Program-made: the position numbers and the translations under genes
From: Kurthia populi
GTDB taxonomy: Bacteria; Bacillota; Bacilli; Bacillales_A; Planococcaceae
DNA length: 42,195 nt
Direction: 5' to 3'
Assembly: GCF_042686175.1 (NCBI RefSeq)
Contig: NZ_JBHUOR010000130.1
Span: 1-42,195 of the forward strand
Shown: positions 31,346 to 38,201 of the stretch, one piece after another
Layout: each line of letters opens with the position of its first letter
Position numbering within the stretch: the stretch's first letter is position 1
The notes under the pieces: model-generated
The model's input: the letters and a program-made list of their open reading frames with translations, nothing else
Database searches by the model: none
What the model was told of the DNA's origin: nothing

Positions 31346-32374
31346 ATGAAACTTAATAAAGATGTATTAACAACTAAAATGCATAAAGCAAACAAGTGGA
31401 CAAAAGCACCTTCTGGCAAAGCTAAAACAGCTAAACAAATTCGCATGAGTATTCTAGTAGCGAACATTGGCGATGTTTTCTATGACGAGTTTTCAGCACA
31501 AAAGCAAAATGTTGTGGACGATATTGTTTTCAAATCAGTTGAAGCAGGTGTATACGTTGCACACGTTGATACTTTAAAGAAGAACGTTATCAAAGTGAAC
31601 ACTGGTAAGCGTGGCGTTGGTGCGACAACAGTAAAAGAAACTGTTCGTTTATTACGTTTACATGCTTCACAAGAATTTTATATTGGCCAAATCGGAAATG
31701 GCAATGCGGGTGCTTATGTATTTGTAGATCTACGTCATCCAAAGGCACATTTAATCATGGCTGATTTATTCAAAGTTATGATTGCTGTACCAGGAGTAAA
31801 TAATGTATCACAAGTTGAATCGGCTACTACTGACGAACAACTAGACGGCCAAGTTGATGAACAGCTAGACGGCTTTCCTCAAATCGCTAAAAACGTTGAT
31901 ACACCAGCTATTGAGAAACCAAAAACGAAATCACTCTCTTTCTTCTCTCGTTTCTCTTTCTCTAAAGATTTAAAACCAAAACAAGAAGGCCCGGTCAATC
32001 TGTACGGTAAGGTTTGTAAGTTATTAAATGTCGTTAAAGCAGATGCATTAGTAACCAAATTAATTCGACTAGCTGAAAAAGCTAAAAAGAACATTATCAA
32101 CTTTACAGACGAGCATTTCATGTATGCATTACAAGAATCAGTAAATTACGGTGCCGATGATTTAGAAGCATACACAGCAAGCATTATTTACAATACTCAA
32201 AAACAAAGCCATACAAGCCATTCTAAGCCAGTTATACAAGTAGATGAATCTAAGTTGCCATCTTGGTTTAAAGACAAGACACACAAAAAGCATGTGGACG
32301 AGACTGTATCAAATGAGCAAGCTATTAACTTTGCAGAAGAAGTACGTAAAATTAATGCACAATATAAAGACTAA
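31346..32374 (+). CDS. putative plasmid replication initiator (winged-helix, DnaD-like C-terminus)
   Basis: A 342-residue protein behind AAAGGAG. Residues about 35-150 have the look of an initiator/regulator winged helix: KQNVVDDIVFKSVEAGVYVA, TTVKETVRLLRLHASQEFYI, GAYVFVDLRHPKAHLIMADL. A low-complexity linker (about 160-215, two EQLDG copies and Lys-rich) leads to a helical domain (NLYGKVCKLLNVVKADALVT ... QESVNYGADDLEAYTASII) that recalls DnaD-like ends of RepA_N proteins. No strong family motif is visible; the call rests on this plan, on its place upstream of parA and on the antisense/attenuator leader, which is typical for rep genes. A maintenance regulator is the alternative. Confidence 0.55.
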   Translation: MKLNKDVLTTKMHKANKWTKAPSGKAKTAKQIRMSILVANIGDVFYDEFSAQKQNVVDDIVFKSVEAGVYVAHVDTLKKNVIKVNTGKRGVGATTVKETVRLLRLHASQEFYIGQIGNGNAGAYVFVDLRHPKAHLIMADLFKVMIAVPGVNNVSQVESATTDEQLDGQVDEQLDGFPQIAKNVDTPAIEKPKTKSLSFFSRFSFSKDLKPKQEGPVNLYGKVCKLLNVVKADALVTKLIRLAEKAKKNIINFTDEHFMYALQESVNYGADDLEAYTASIIYNTQKQSHTSHSKPVIQVDESKLPSWFKDKTHKKHVDETVSNEQAINFAEEVRKINAQYKD

Positions 32375-32393
32375 TGTTTCACATGAAACAATT

Positions 32394-32482
32394 TATAGAA
32401 AAATGTACAAATGTAGATATGTTTATATAGAATTATGTAAAAATGTAATTTTCTATGTAGACATTTAGGCATTTTTCTATTA
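32394..32482. repeat. dispersed AGACATTT-type repeat cluster 4, upstream of parA
   Basis: TATAGAAAAATGTACAAATG starts at 32394, and an inverted copy ACATTTAGGCATTTTTCTAT starts at 32461. Between them are more partial units (ATATGTTTATATAG, TATGTAAAAATG, TATGTAGACATTT). It fills the gap between the rep-like gene and parA, so it covers the parA promoter and probably acts as both operator and centromere, as is usual for par loci with ribbon-helix-helix partners. Confidence 0.75.
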
Positions 32483-32516
32483 ATCTATATTTATATTGGA
32501 AATTGGAGGGATTTAC

Positions 32517-33344
32517 GTGACTAAGGTTATTACATTTGCGAACTTTAAAGGCGGTACTGGCAAGACTACCAATAGCACAATGATTGCTTATGAATTAGCT
32601 TCAAAAGGCTACAAGATATTATTAGTTGACCAGGATCCGCAAGCTAATGCAACAAACATTCTTTTAAAAACTTATGAAAATATCAATGGCCATGCAGCAC
32701 CTTTTGAAAAAACATTAATGGCAGCCATGCGTGAAGGTGATTTAAAACAAATCGTAACGCCAATCAAAACTAACTTAGATTTACTTCCATCATTCACAGA
32801 TTTCACACGTTATCCAGATTTTCTTGAAGATAAATTCCCTGGCGCTCAACGTCCGCAACGGGCACGTTATTTTAACGCCTTGTTAGAGCCGATTAAAGGT
32901 GATTATGATTTCGTACTTATCGATGTTCCTCCTACACTTAGCGTGTACACTAGCGGAGCGTTATACGCGTCTGACGGTGTGATAATTGTATTGCAGACCC
33001 AAGATAGAAGTTTAGATGGCGCAGAGAACTTTGTGAAAGAGTTACAAGTGTTTGTGGACGAATATCAACACTACGTTGAAGTGTACGGGGTTCTGCCAGT
33101 GATACTTAAAAAAGGCGGACTGGTAGATGAAGCGACATTAGCAAATGCTACAGAACTTTTCGGAGTAGAGAATATGTTCAAAAATGTTGTGAAGCACATG
33201 GAACGTCTGAAAAGATGGGATATGATCGGCATTACAGAAAATGAAAAAGATGTGCATGATAAACGTGTGCATGCTGTATATGAAACGCTAACAGATGAAT
33301 TCTTAGAACGATTGGAGAAGATGCAACATGAACAACTTAATTAG
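32517..33344 (+). CDS. parA: ParA-type partition ATPase
   Basis: GTG 32517 (GGAGGG ahead) gives 275 residues starting MTKVITFANFKGGTGKTT with the deviant Walker A K11-G-G-T-G-K-T-T, then the second motif LLVDQDPQANAT, and Walker B-like FVLIDVPPTLSVYTSGALYA. No N-terminal HTH is present, so it is the small type Ib-like form that pairs with a small DNA-binding partner rather than a classical ParB. It would segregate the phage-plasmid over the nucleoid. The downstream gene overlaps it by 17 bases. Confidence 0.95.
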   Translation: MTKVITFANFKGGTGKTTNSTMIAYELASKGYKILLVDQDPQANATNILLKTYENINGHAAPFEKTLMAAMREGDLKQIVTPIKTNLDLLPSFTDFTRYPDFLEDKFPGAQRPQRARYFNALLEPIKGDYDFVLIDVPPTLSVYTSGALYASDGVIIVLQTQDRSLDGAENFVKELQVFVDEYQHYVEVYGVLPVILKKGGLVDEATLANATELFGVENMFKNVVKHMERLKRWDMIGITENEKDVHDKRVHAVYETLTDEFLERLEKMQHEQLN

Positions 33345-33615
33345 AAAGCCGGCACCAGCGCCAACAAAACCTTTTGAATCTTCCACAGATGATGCAGTAG
33401 TAGCTGCACCAGTGAACGCAGAAAAGAAAAAAGTAGAAGGTAATGTATCAATCAAAGTTTCACCTAGCACACGCGCAACGCTAAATGCGGTGAAGGACTT
33501 CAAGTCATTAAAGAATGTGGACGAACTGATTAATAAAATGCTACAAAAAGAATTAGCAACATTTGATGATGCAACGCAAAAAGCAATTGAGATAATCGCT
33601 AAATCAAAAATGTAA
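33328..33615 (+). CDS. small ParB-analogue, ribbon-helix-helix-like
   Basis: A 95-residue protein whose start lies inside the end of parA. The N-terminus is flexible and Pro/Lys-rich (KPAPAPTKPFESSTDDA), as ParA-activating tails often are. VEGNVSIKVSPSTRATLNAV ... KNVDELINKMLQKELATFD (about residues 37-78) has the strand-helix-helix order of RHH/CopG proteins. Partners of type Ib ParA proteins have this size and fold and bind short iterated sites. The candidate sites are the repeats directly upstream of parA and directly downstream of this gene. Confidence 0.8.
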   Translation: MNNLIRKPAPAPTKPFESSTDDAVVAAPVNAEKKKVEGNVSIKVSPSTRATLNAVKDFKSLKNVDELINKMLQKELATFDDATQKAIEIIAKSKM

Positions 33616-33617
33616 AA

Positions 33618-33655
33618 AGACATTTAGACATTTATGTATAAATAGACAAATGTAA
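33618..33655. repeat. dispersed AGACATTT-type repeat cluster 5, downstream of the partner gene
   Basis: AGACATTTAGACATTT (33618-33633) is a direct repeat, followed by ATGTATAAATAGACAAATGT. It is the mirror partner of cluster 4 around the par operon and identical in its unit to the minus-strand reading of cluster 1. Confidence 0.8.
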
Positions 33656-33664
33656 AAAATAGAA

Positions 33665-33704
33665 AAGGGCCTAGCTTTTATTTATAAAGCTAAGTCCTTT
33701 TTTC
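33665..33704. terminator. bidirectional terminator
   Basis: AAGGGCCTAGCTTT pairs with AAAGCTAAGTCCTT (with wobble pairs) and T's follow on the plus side (CCTTTTTTC), A's precede on the other. It ends the par operon on the plus strand and the ImmA-like gene on the minus strand; the stop codon of the latter lies in its loop. Confidence 0.85.
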
Positions 33705-34155
33705 TTTTTATATCGAGTGGATCTAATATGATTAAATAATCTTCATAGAAAACATCTTGTCCATATTGCTGGCGGTAATGGACTAGACATTCTTCCAAAA
33801 AATCTGGAACGATTTCAAGATGAGCACATATTTCTTCCACAGTTGTTATGTATCTTTCATAGCATTCTATTAAATCGTCTAATGTGACAATTTTTTTATA
33901 TCCCCAACGACGGGCAATAATTTCTAGCTTTTTATTTTGAACATTTGTTAAATCAATAATATCTCCGGCCGTTGTTTCGTAATGTCCGATTTCTTCTGCT
34001 AAAACGGAATGGTATTCATTTTGTGTAAGGTTAGCGTTTAGCAAAATGCCATGAAATGAAGTATAGATCCCAGAAAGACCAATTGGCATTCTCTTATCAA
34101 TTGTTATTGGTACTCTCTTATAATATTCATCTACTAAAGACTCGAATTTATTCAT
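33682..34155 (-). CDS. ImmA/IrrE-type metalloprotease-like protein
   Basis: A 157-residue protein of the ImmA group: YTSFHGILLNANLTQNEYHS, then VLAEEIGHYETTAGDII (helix with the metal motif) and ARRWGYKKIVTLDDLIECYE, EEICAHLEIVPDFLEECLVH. In ICEBs1 and related phages ImmA cuts the repressor after DNA damage. The motif here is E-E-I-G-H, so the first His of HEXXH is Glu; this variant is frequent in phage repressor-linked members, and its chemistry is unsure. It lies 18 bases after the repressor gene and in the same minus-strand operon. Confidence 0.85.
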   Translation of the reverse strand: MNKFESLVDEYYKRVPITIDKRMPIGLSGIYTSFHGILLNANLTQNEYHSVLAEEIGHYETTAGDIIDLTNVQNKKLEIIARRWGYKKIVTLDDLIECYERYITTVEEICAHLEIVPDFLEECLVHYRQQYGQDVFYEDYLIILDPLDIKRKKDLAL

Positions 34156-34173
34156 TAGACTAGCCCACCTTTA

Positions 34174-34503
34174 TTAATGACGTTTAGACTTTAAGAACTC
34201 TATATATTTTTTTATGTCGTCCATTTCATCTTCTGTTACATCATCTTTGATATGGGCTGCTATCGTATGTGTTTCTTTTTCTTCACAATTTTGGTCTACT
34301 ACTGATCGTATTTTAGTTCGATTATTCAAGTAATCTAAAGATACATTAAAGTGTTCTGCTACTTTCAATAAGTTGTCATTTTTAGGGGAAACTTTATCCC
34401 ATCTTCTAATTTGACCGTTAGAAATTCCAATTCTTCGTTCTAACTCTGCAAATGTAATATTTTGTTCATCGCATAATTTTTTAATTTTTTCTACTAAACC
34501 CAT
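34174..34503 (-). CDS. CI-like repressor
   Basis: From ATG 34503 (AAAGG upstream) a 109-residue protein with an N-terminal XRE domain: GLVEKIKKLCDEQNITFAEL, ERRIGISNGQIRRWDKVSPK, LLKVAEHFNVSLDYLNNRT. The rest is an acidic linker and a short helix (EDEMDDIKKYIEFLKSK) that probably dimerises; no LexA/S24 peptidase domain, consistent with removal by the ImmA-like partner. It is divergent from the Cro-like gene, across an interval with palindromic operators. Confidence 0.9.
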   Translation of the reverse strand: MGLVEKIKKLCDEQNITFAELERRIGISNGQIRRWDKVSPKNDNLLKVAEHFNVSLDYLNNRTKIRSVVDQNCEEKETHTIAAHIKDDVTEDEMDDIKKYIEFLKSKRH

Positions 34504-34563
34504 GTTTATCAACCTTTCATGAGCCTATAAGAAAACGAAAATAGCATTTAAGTTAATAAAAGT

Positions 34564-34592
34564 TTGACTTTTAGCATAAATGCTATTATACT
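34564..34592 (+). promoter_or_regulatory. early (lytic) promoter PR-like
   Basis: TTGACT (34564-34569), 17-base spacer, TATACT (34587-34592): a near-consensus vegetative promoter reading toward the Cro-like and early genes. The operator TAGCATAAATGCTA fills the spacer, so repressor binding should exclude RNA polymerase. Confidence 0.85.
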
Positions 34593-34719
34593 TTTCTCAT
34601 AAGCTAATTGTTTAGCTAAAAAAGAGTACAAAAAAGGAACTACAATAAATCATTTGAGCATTTGGCGGTGCGGAACATTGATTTAATAGTATTTGTAGGT
34701 CTTGTTTAACTGTGCTTTC

Positions 34720-34748
34720 ATAATAGCATTTATGCTAATTTAAAACAA
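34720..34748 (-). promoter_or_regulatory. repressor promoter PRM-like
   Basis: Minus strand: TTGTTT (34748-34743), 17-base spacer, TATTAT (34725-34720). The operator 34724-34737 covers the spacer and the -10 box. The start near 34713 would leave a leader of about 210 bases to the repressor ATG and crosses the oppositely directed early promoter. Confidence 0.6.
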
Positions 34749-34842
34749 TAGCATTAGCTAATTTATTATCTATTTACCCAAAAAAATGAACTGTTTAATC
34801 CTAAAAATAAAATATTTATTAAAAATCGAGGTGTACAAAGAA

Positions 34843-35028
34843 ATGTCAATAGAATTAGCGGTACGTGTTAGGGCTGAATTATACAAAAAGAAGATGTCAC
34901 AAAATGATTTGGCAAAGATCATCGGAATTTCTGGAGCCTATCTTACAGATATTTTGAAAGGTCGTAAAGATGGACCAAAAGCGCAAGAACATATTAAACA
35001 TATTAAAAAAATCTTAGATATTAAGTGA
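34843..35028 (+). CDS. Cro-like XRE regulator
   Basis: ATG 34843, with GAGGTG at 34827-34832, gives 61 residues that are nearly all HTH: IELAVRVRAELYKKKMSQND, LAKIIGISGAYLTDILKGRK, EHIKHIKKILDI. It is the first gene from the early promoter and stands opposite the repressor, the usual Cro position. The extra in-frame codons from 34786 lack a ribosome site. Confidence 0.85.
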   Translation: MSIELAVRVRAELYKKKMSQNDLAKIIGISGAYLTDILKGRKDGPKAQEHIKHIKKILDIK

Positions 35029-35038
35029 GGTAATTACG

Positions 35039-35716
35039 ATGGAAACTAAAGAACAATACATGGTAACTCCAGTAATGGATTTTGCAGAAACAGTGAAAAT
35101 GGTTGAAGAAATGAAAAAGAATGCAGAAGCAAACGTAGCATTCGCTAATCAATTAAAAGCAAACATCGTTACTCTACAAGAAAGCGTTCAACAGGACGTT
35201 GCTTCATATAGTAATAAAACATGTCATCATCTCACTGCTAATCAGAAACGCGCCAGAGCAATCGAAATGGCGAAAGAGTTTGTGGAAGATTCATTAGAAA
35301 CATTTTCATGGATGAATGAAATAATCAGTAGTGAAACAACGATTGATTCAGAAAAAAGAAAAGTGAAATTTAAATTAAGTCTTGTAAACGGAAAGCGAAA
35401 AGGAAAAGCAAAGTGTAAAAAAGGTGAAGTGTTTAATGAACACATCGGTGAAGCAATTGCACTGGCAAAAGCATTAGACATCATTGAAAAATTACCACCA
35501 GACATTTTAAAGGCCGTACAACCAGATAGTATGGTTCCTGGGCATGTTATTTATCCTGGCGATGATACAGAGATAGAAGTTATTACAGGCCGGAATTGGA
35601 AAGGTGAATGCTATACAGGTGATATTCATTGCTATATGGACCATTCGCTTTCGGAAGGTTTAAAAATCATCGATGACACAAACGCAGATTACTCATTACA
35701 AGGAGGTGAGAACTAA
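35039..35716 (+). CDS. early protein of unknown function
   Basis: A 225-residue protein; not recognised beyond resemblance to uncharacterised early proteins of Firmicutes phages. The N-terminal 65 residues are coiled (FAETVKMVEEMKKNAEANVA), with a loop of CHH at 62-64. The middle contains KVKFKLSLVNGKRKGKAKCK and an EHIGEAIALAKALDIIEKLP helix; the C-terminal part is acidic (GDDTEIEVITGRNWKGECYT). AGGTAATTACG precedes ATG. It shares a base with the start of the AbrB-like gene (TAATG). Confidence 0.6.
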   Translation: METKEQYMVTPVMDFAETVKMVEEMKKNAEANVAFANQLKANIVTLQESVQQDVASYSNKTCHHLTANQKRARAIEMAKEFVEDSLETFSWMNEIISSETTIDSEKRKVKFKLSLVNGKRKGKAKCKKGEVFNEHIGEAIALAKALDIIEKLPPDILKAVQPDSMVPGHVIYPGDDTEIEVITGRNWKGECYTGDIHCYMDHSLSEGLKIIDDTNADYSLQGGEN

Positions 35717-35982
35717 TGAAATCAACAGGTATCAATCGCAAAATTGACGAGTTAGGTCGAATCGTATTGCCAATTGAATTACGTCGTTCACTAGGATTAG
35801 AAGTTAAAGATCCAGTAGAAATTTTCACAGAAGAAGATCGAATCATCTTACGTAAATATGCTGCAAGTAACGCGTGTGTAGTAACTGGTGAAGTATCGGA
35901 TGAAAATATTATGGTTGCTGGTAAATGGTTTAGTCCAGAAGGTATTAAAAAAATCTTAACTGTAGCTGAAGCTGCTAAATAG
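35716..35982 (+). CDS. AbrB-like transition-state regulator
   Basis: Eighty-eight residues with a canonical AbrB/SpoVT DNA-binding swapped-hairpin domain at the N-terminus: STGINRKIDELGRIVLPIEL, RRSLGLEVKDPVEIF. The C-terminal half (ACVVTGEVSDENIMVAGKWF) is a short dimerisation region, as in host AbrB. Bacillus AbrB represses sporulation, competence and biofilm genes, so the phage copy may keep the host in a growth state or regulate early genes. AGGAGGTG lies just before ATG. Confidence 0.9.
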   Translation: MKSTGINRKIDELGRIVLPIELRRSLGLEVKDPVEIFTEEDRIILRKYAASNACVVTGEVSDENIMVAGKWFSPEGIKKILTVAEAAK

Positions 35983-35995
35983 GAGGTTCACAATA

Positions 35996-36376
35996 ATGTA
36001 TCCAATTTACGTAAACGATGAAGGTAGCTTTGAAGTCACAGAAATCTCATATGACCATGAGGGTTGTATCAACAAACTTACATACCGTTTAGATAACGGT
36101 AAATTAGTCTTTGTAGATGACAATAATTACATCATGAAGATGGACCATAACGAACATGCAGATTTAAATAATGCAGTTATCTGGCATGGCAAAAATGAAA
36201 AAACCATAGCAAAAATTAGCCAGATGATTGAAACCAAAACTAATGAGCATAACGAATTGGCACATAAAATTGTTGAGTCTGATGATGGCCATATTTCGGT
36301 TAAACGTCGTGATGAATATCATGAAGTTGCTGGTATGCTTGCTGGATTATATGAAGTATTAAAAGTGGTGGAATGA
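35996..36376 (+). CDS. hypothetical early protein
   Basis: A 126-residue protein behind AGGAGG. Beta-rich first half (MYPIYVNDEGSFEVTEISYD, KLTYRLDNGKLVFVDDNNYI) and a helical second half with coiled potential (EKTIAKISQMIETKTNEHNE, RRDEYHEVAGMLAGLYEVLK). Not recognised. It sits 1 base before the next gene. Confidence 0.6.
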   Translation: MYPIYVNDEGSFEVTEISYDHEGCINKLTYRLDNGKLVFVDDNNYIMKMDHNEHADLNNAVIWHGKNEKTIAKISQMIETKTNEHNELAHKIVESDDGHISVKRRDEYHEVAGMLAGLYEVLKVVE

Positions 36377-36377
36377 T

Positions 36378-36653
36378 ATGGGATGGCGCAATGAAAATAA
36401 AAACGCACCTATAACCATTCAACGGAAAAATGAAAAGGAATTACAAGTTGCGATTGCAGATTTAGAAGAACGTGGTTTTGAACTTGTTAGAGTTGGAGTG
36501 TATTTAAATGAAAAGAAAAATTTTGAATACAAACAAAGTTCACTTCAATGTTTCAATAAAAGTGTTTTCGCTGGTACGGTTTCTTTTCCAAAACATTTTG
36601 CAGTGTTAAAAAGAAAAAAGCCTGAAACGATTGCAGTCGTAACAGGCAGTTAA
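36378..36653 (+). CDS. hypothetical early protein
   Basis: Ninety-one residues from ATG 36378, with GTGGTGGAATG just upstream as a weak ribosome site. Contains an alternating strand-helix pattern (ITIQRKNEKELQVAIADLEE, RGFELVRVGVYLNEKKNFEY) compatible with a small ferredoxin-like fold, and a basic C-terminus. Not recognised. Confidence 0.55.
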   Translation: MGWRNENKNAPITIQRKNEKELQVAIADLEERGFELVRVGVYLNEKKNFEYKQSSLQCFNKSVFAGTVSFPKHFAVLKRKKPETIAVVTGS

Positions 36654-36694
36654 GAAAATATTTTACACATTAAATATATAAGAGGTGAACCATA

Positions 36695-37180
36695 ATGGCA
36701 ACACTTTATGCATTAACAGGTGATTTACTTCAAATTCAGCAAATGATTGAGGATGGGATGGATCTAGGCGACACGCTTGAATCAGTTGAGCTTGAAATAG
36801 CTGATAAGCTAGAAGGCTATGCAATGGTTATCAAAAATATACAGTCAGATATTGATGGTTTAAAAGCAGAAGAAAAACGTTTGTCTGAACGCAGACGCTC
36901 ACTAGAAAACAGTGTGAAACGCATGAAAGAGGCTATGTCGTCAACGCTTGAACTCGTAGAAGATGATGACAAAGGAAAGAAACGTGTTAAAACTGATAAA
37001 TTCAGTTTTTACTTTATCGAACGTGCGTCAGCAATTGTGGAAGATGTAAATGAGCTACCGATTAATTTCATCAAAACTGAAATTAAAGCAGATAGCAAAG
37101 CATTAACCGAGTATTTAAAATTAGGCAACGAAGTAAAAGGCGCGACGCTAAAAGTTAATAAATCATTATCTATTCGTTAA
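36695..37180 (+). CDS. Siphovirus Gp157-like protein
   Basis: The 161-residue product has the Gp157 layout: ALTGDLLQIQQMIEDGMDLG, TLESVELEIADKLEGYAMVI, a long coil with AEEKRLSERRRSLENSVKRM, FSFYFIERASAIVEDVNELP, INFIKTEIKADSKALTEYLK and a GATLKVNKSLSIR end. Gp157 (first noted in Streptococcus phage Sfi21) lies in replication modules; a link with phage resistance has been suggested, but its function is not known. AGAGGTG precedes ATG. Confidence 0.9.
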   Translation: MATLYALTGDLLQIQQMIEDGMDLGDTLESVELEIADKLEGYAMVIKNIQSDIDGLKAEEKRLSERRRSLENSVKRMKEAMSSTLELVEDDDKGKKRVKTDKFSFYFIERASAIVEDVNELPINFIKTEIKADSKALTEYLKLGNEVKGATLKVNKSLSIR

Positions 37181-37194
37181 TAGGAGGGAAAATT

Positions 37195-37491
37195 TTGTCT
37201 AAGAAATTACTCAATCAAAAAGAACAGCATTATGCAGATACGCGCGAAGAAGCAGAAGAAATTGTAACTGCTGCAAAAGAAAAAGATGCGCTCGTAATGA
37301 ATAAAATCAGTGAAAAGTACAACAAATACGGTCAATACTTTTTAGTAGATTTAACATTCCAGTTTGGAACACCGAAGGAAATCATGGAAGATGCTCGTCC
37401 ACAAGATGATGTAGTAGACGGTCAAATGAATATTGCTGATGTGGAAGATACACCAGGCGAAGTAGCTGCAGAAGATAAAGCGCCATTTTAA
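37195..37491 (+). CDS. hypothetical replication-module protein with SSB-like C-terminal tip
   Basis: A 98-residue protein starting at TTG 37195 behind AGGAGGG. Helical and acidic N-terminus (QKEQHYADTREEAEEIVTAA), short strand region (YGQYFLVDLTFQFGTPKEIM), then a disordered acidic tail ending AEDKAPF. The last residues resemble the acid-PF tip that SSB proteins use to call in partners. Not otherwise recognised. It precedes the Sak4-like ATPase. Confidence 0.6.
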   Translation: MSKKLLNQKEQHYADTREEAEEIVTAAKEKDALVMNKISEKYNKYGQYFLVDLTFQFGTPKEIMEDARPQDDVVDGQMNIADVEDTPGEVAAEDKAPF

Positions 37492-37511
37492 TTTAGAAAG
37501 TAGGTCAAGGC

Positions 37512-38201
37512 ATGGAAATTACAAACGGTAAAGACATTAAGAAAAGCGCCAATGTTAAAGGCATCATTTATTCAAAACCAGGCGTTGGTAAAACGACAGT
37601 AGCTGCACTATTACCTGGTCGTACTTTGGTACTCGACATTGATGGTACAGCACAGGTATTAAGTGGATATGACAATGTAGATGTAGCACAAATTGATACA
37701 GAACATCCTCATAAAAGCATTGCAGAATTTTATTCACATGCGAAAATGCACATTGCAGAATATGACAATGTTTTCATTGATAACTTAACGCATTATCAAA
37801 AATTATGGCTCATGGCCAAAGGACGCAATACAAAGTCTGGAATGCCAGAGTTAAAAGATTATGCATTGTATGACACGCATTTACTCGAAATGGTCGTGAT
37901 GTTCAACGAGCTAGATGCAAATGTATTCTTTACAGCGTGGGAAACAACACGACAAATCACAGAAGAAAGTGGCCAAATCTACAATCAATTCATTCCAGAT
38001 ATTCGTGATAAAATCGTGAATCACATCATGGGTGTTGAGCACGTAGTAGCGCGCTTAATCAAGAAAGCAGATGATACACGCGGTTTCATGCTAGAAGGAA
38101 ATCAAAGTGTATACGCAAAAAATCATTTAGACGCACGTAAAGGTTGTTTGCAAGAAGAATTAATTATCCACAATACGATAGCAGAAGGAGAAGATAAATA
38201 A
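37512..38201 (+). CDS. Sak4/AAA-type phage recombination ATPase
   Basis: A 229-residue P-loop protein: S21-K-P-G-V-G-K-T28 (Walker A), RTLVLDIDGTAQVLSGYDNV, Walker B YDNVFIDNLTHYQKLWLM, then VFFTAWETTRQITEESGQIY and MGVEHVVARLIKKADDTRGF. This is the phage nucleotide-binding (AAA_24/Sak4) group, which are short RecA-like single-strand annealing proteins and need SSB as partner. An SSB-like DUF669 gene follows at once (TAATG overlap), the standard pairing. Together they would serve replication-linked recombination. Confidence 0.85.
   Translation: MEITNGKDIKKSANVKGIIYSKPGVGKTTVAALLPGRTLVLDIDGTAQVLSGYDNVDVAQIDTEHPHKSIAEFYSHAKMHIAEYDNVFIDNLTHYQKLWLMAKGRNTKSGMPELKDYALYDTHLLEMVVMFNELDANVFFTAWETTRQITEESGQIYNQFIPDIRDKIVNHIMGVEHVVARLIKKADDTRGFMLEGNQSVYAKNHLDARKGCLQEELIIHNTIAEGEDK

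Larger units (their letters stand above)
34542..34760. promoter_or_regulatory. lysogeny operators TAGCATnnATGCTA
   Basis: Palindromic sites of one type occur four times: TAGCATTTAAG (34542, left arm conserved), TAGCATAAATGCTA (34572-34585), TAGCATTTATGCTA (34724-34737) and TAGCATTAGCTA (34749-34760, shortened). TTAGCTAA (34612-34619) is a possible weak relative. The two full sites each fall inside a promoter spacer, one for each direction. The rest of 34504-34842 holds nothing gene-like. Confidence 0.8.
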
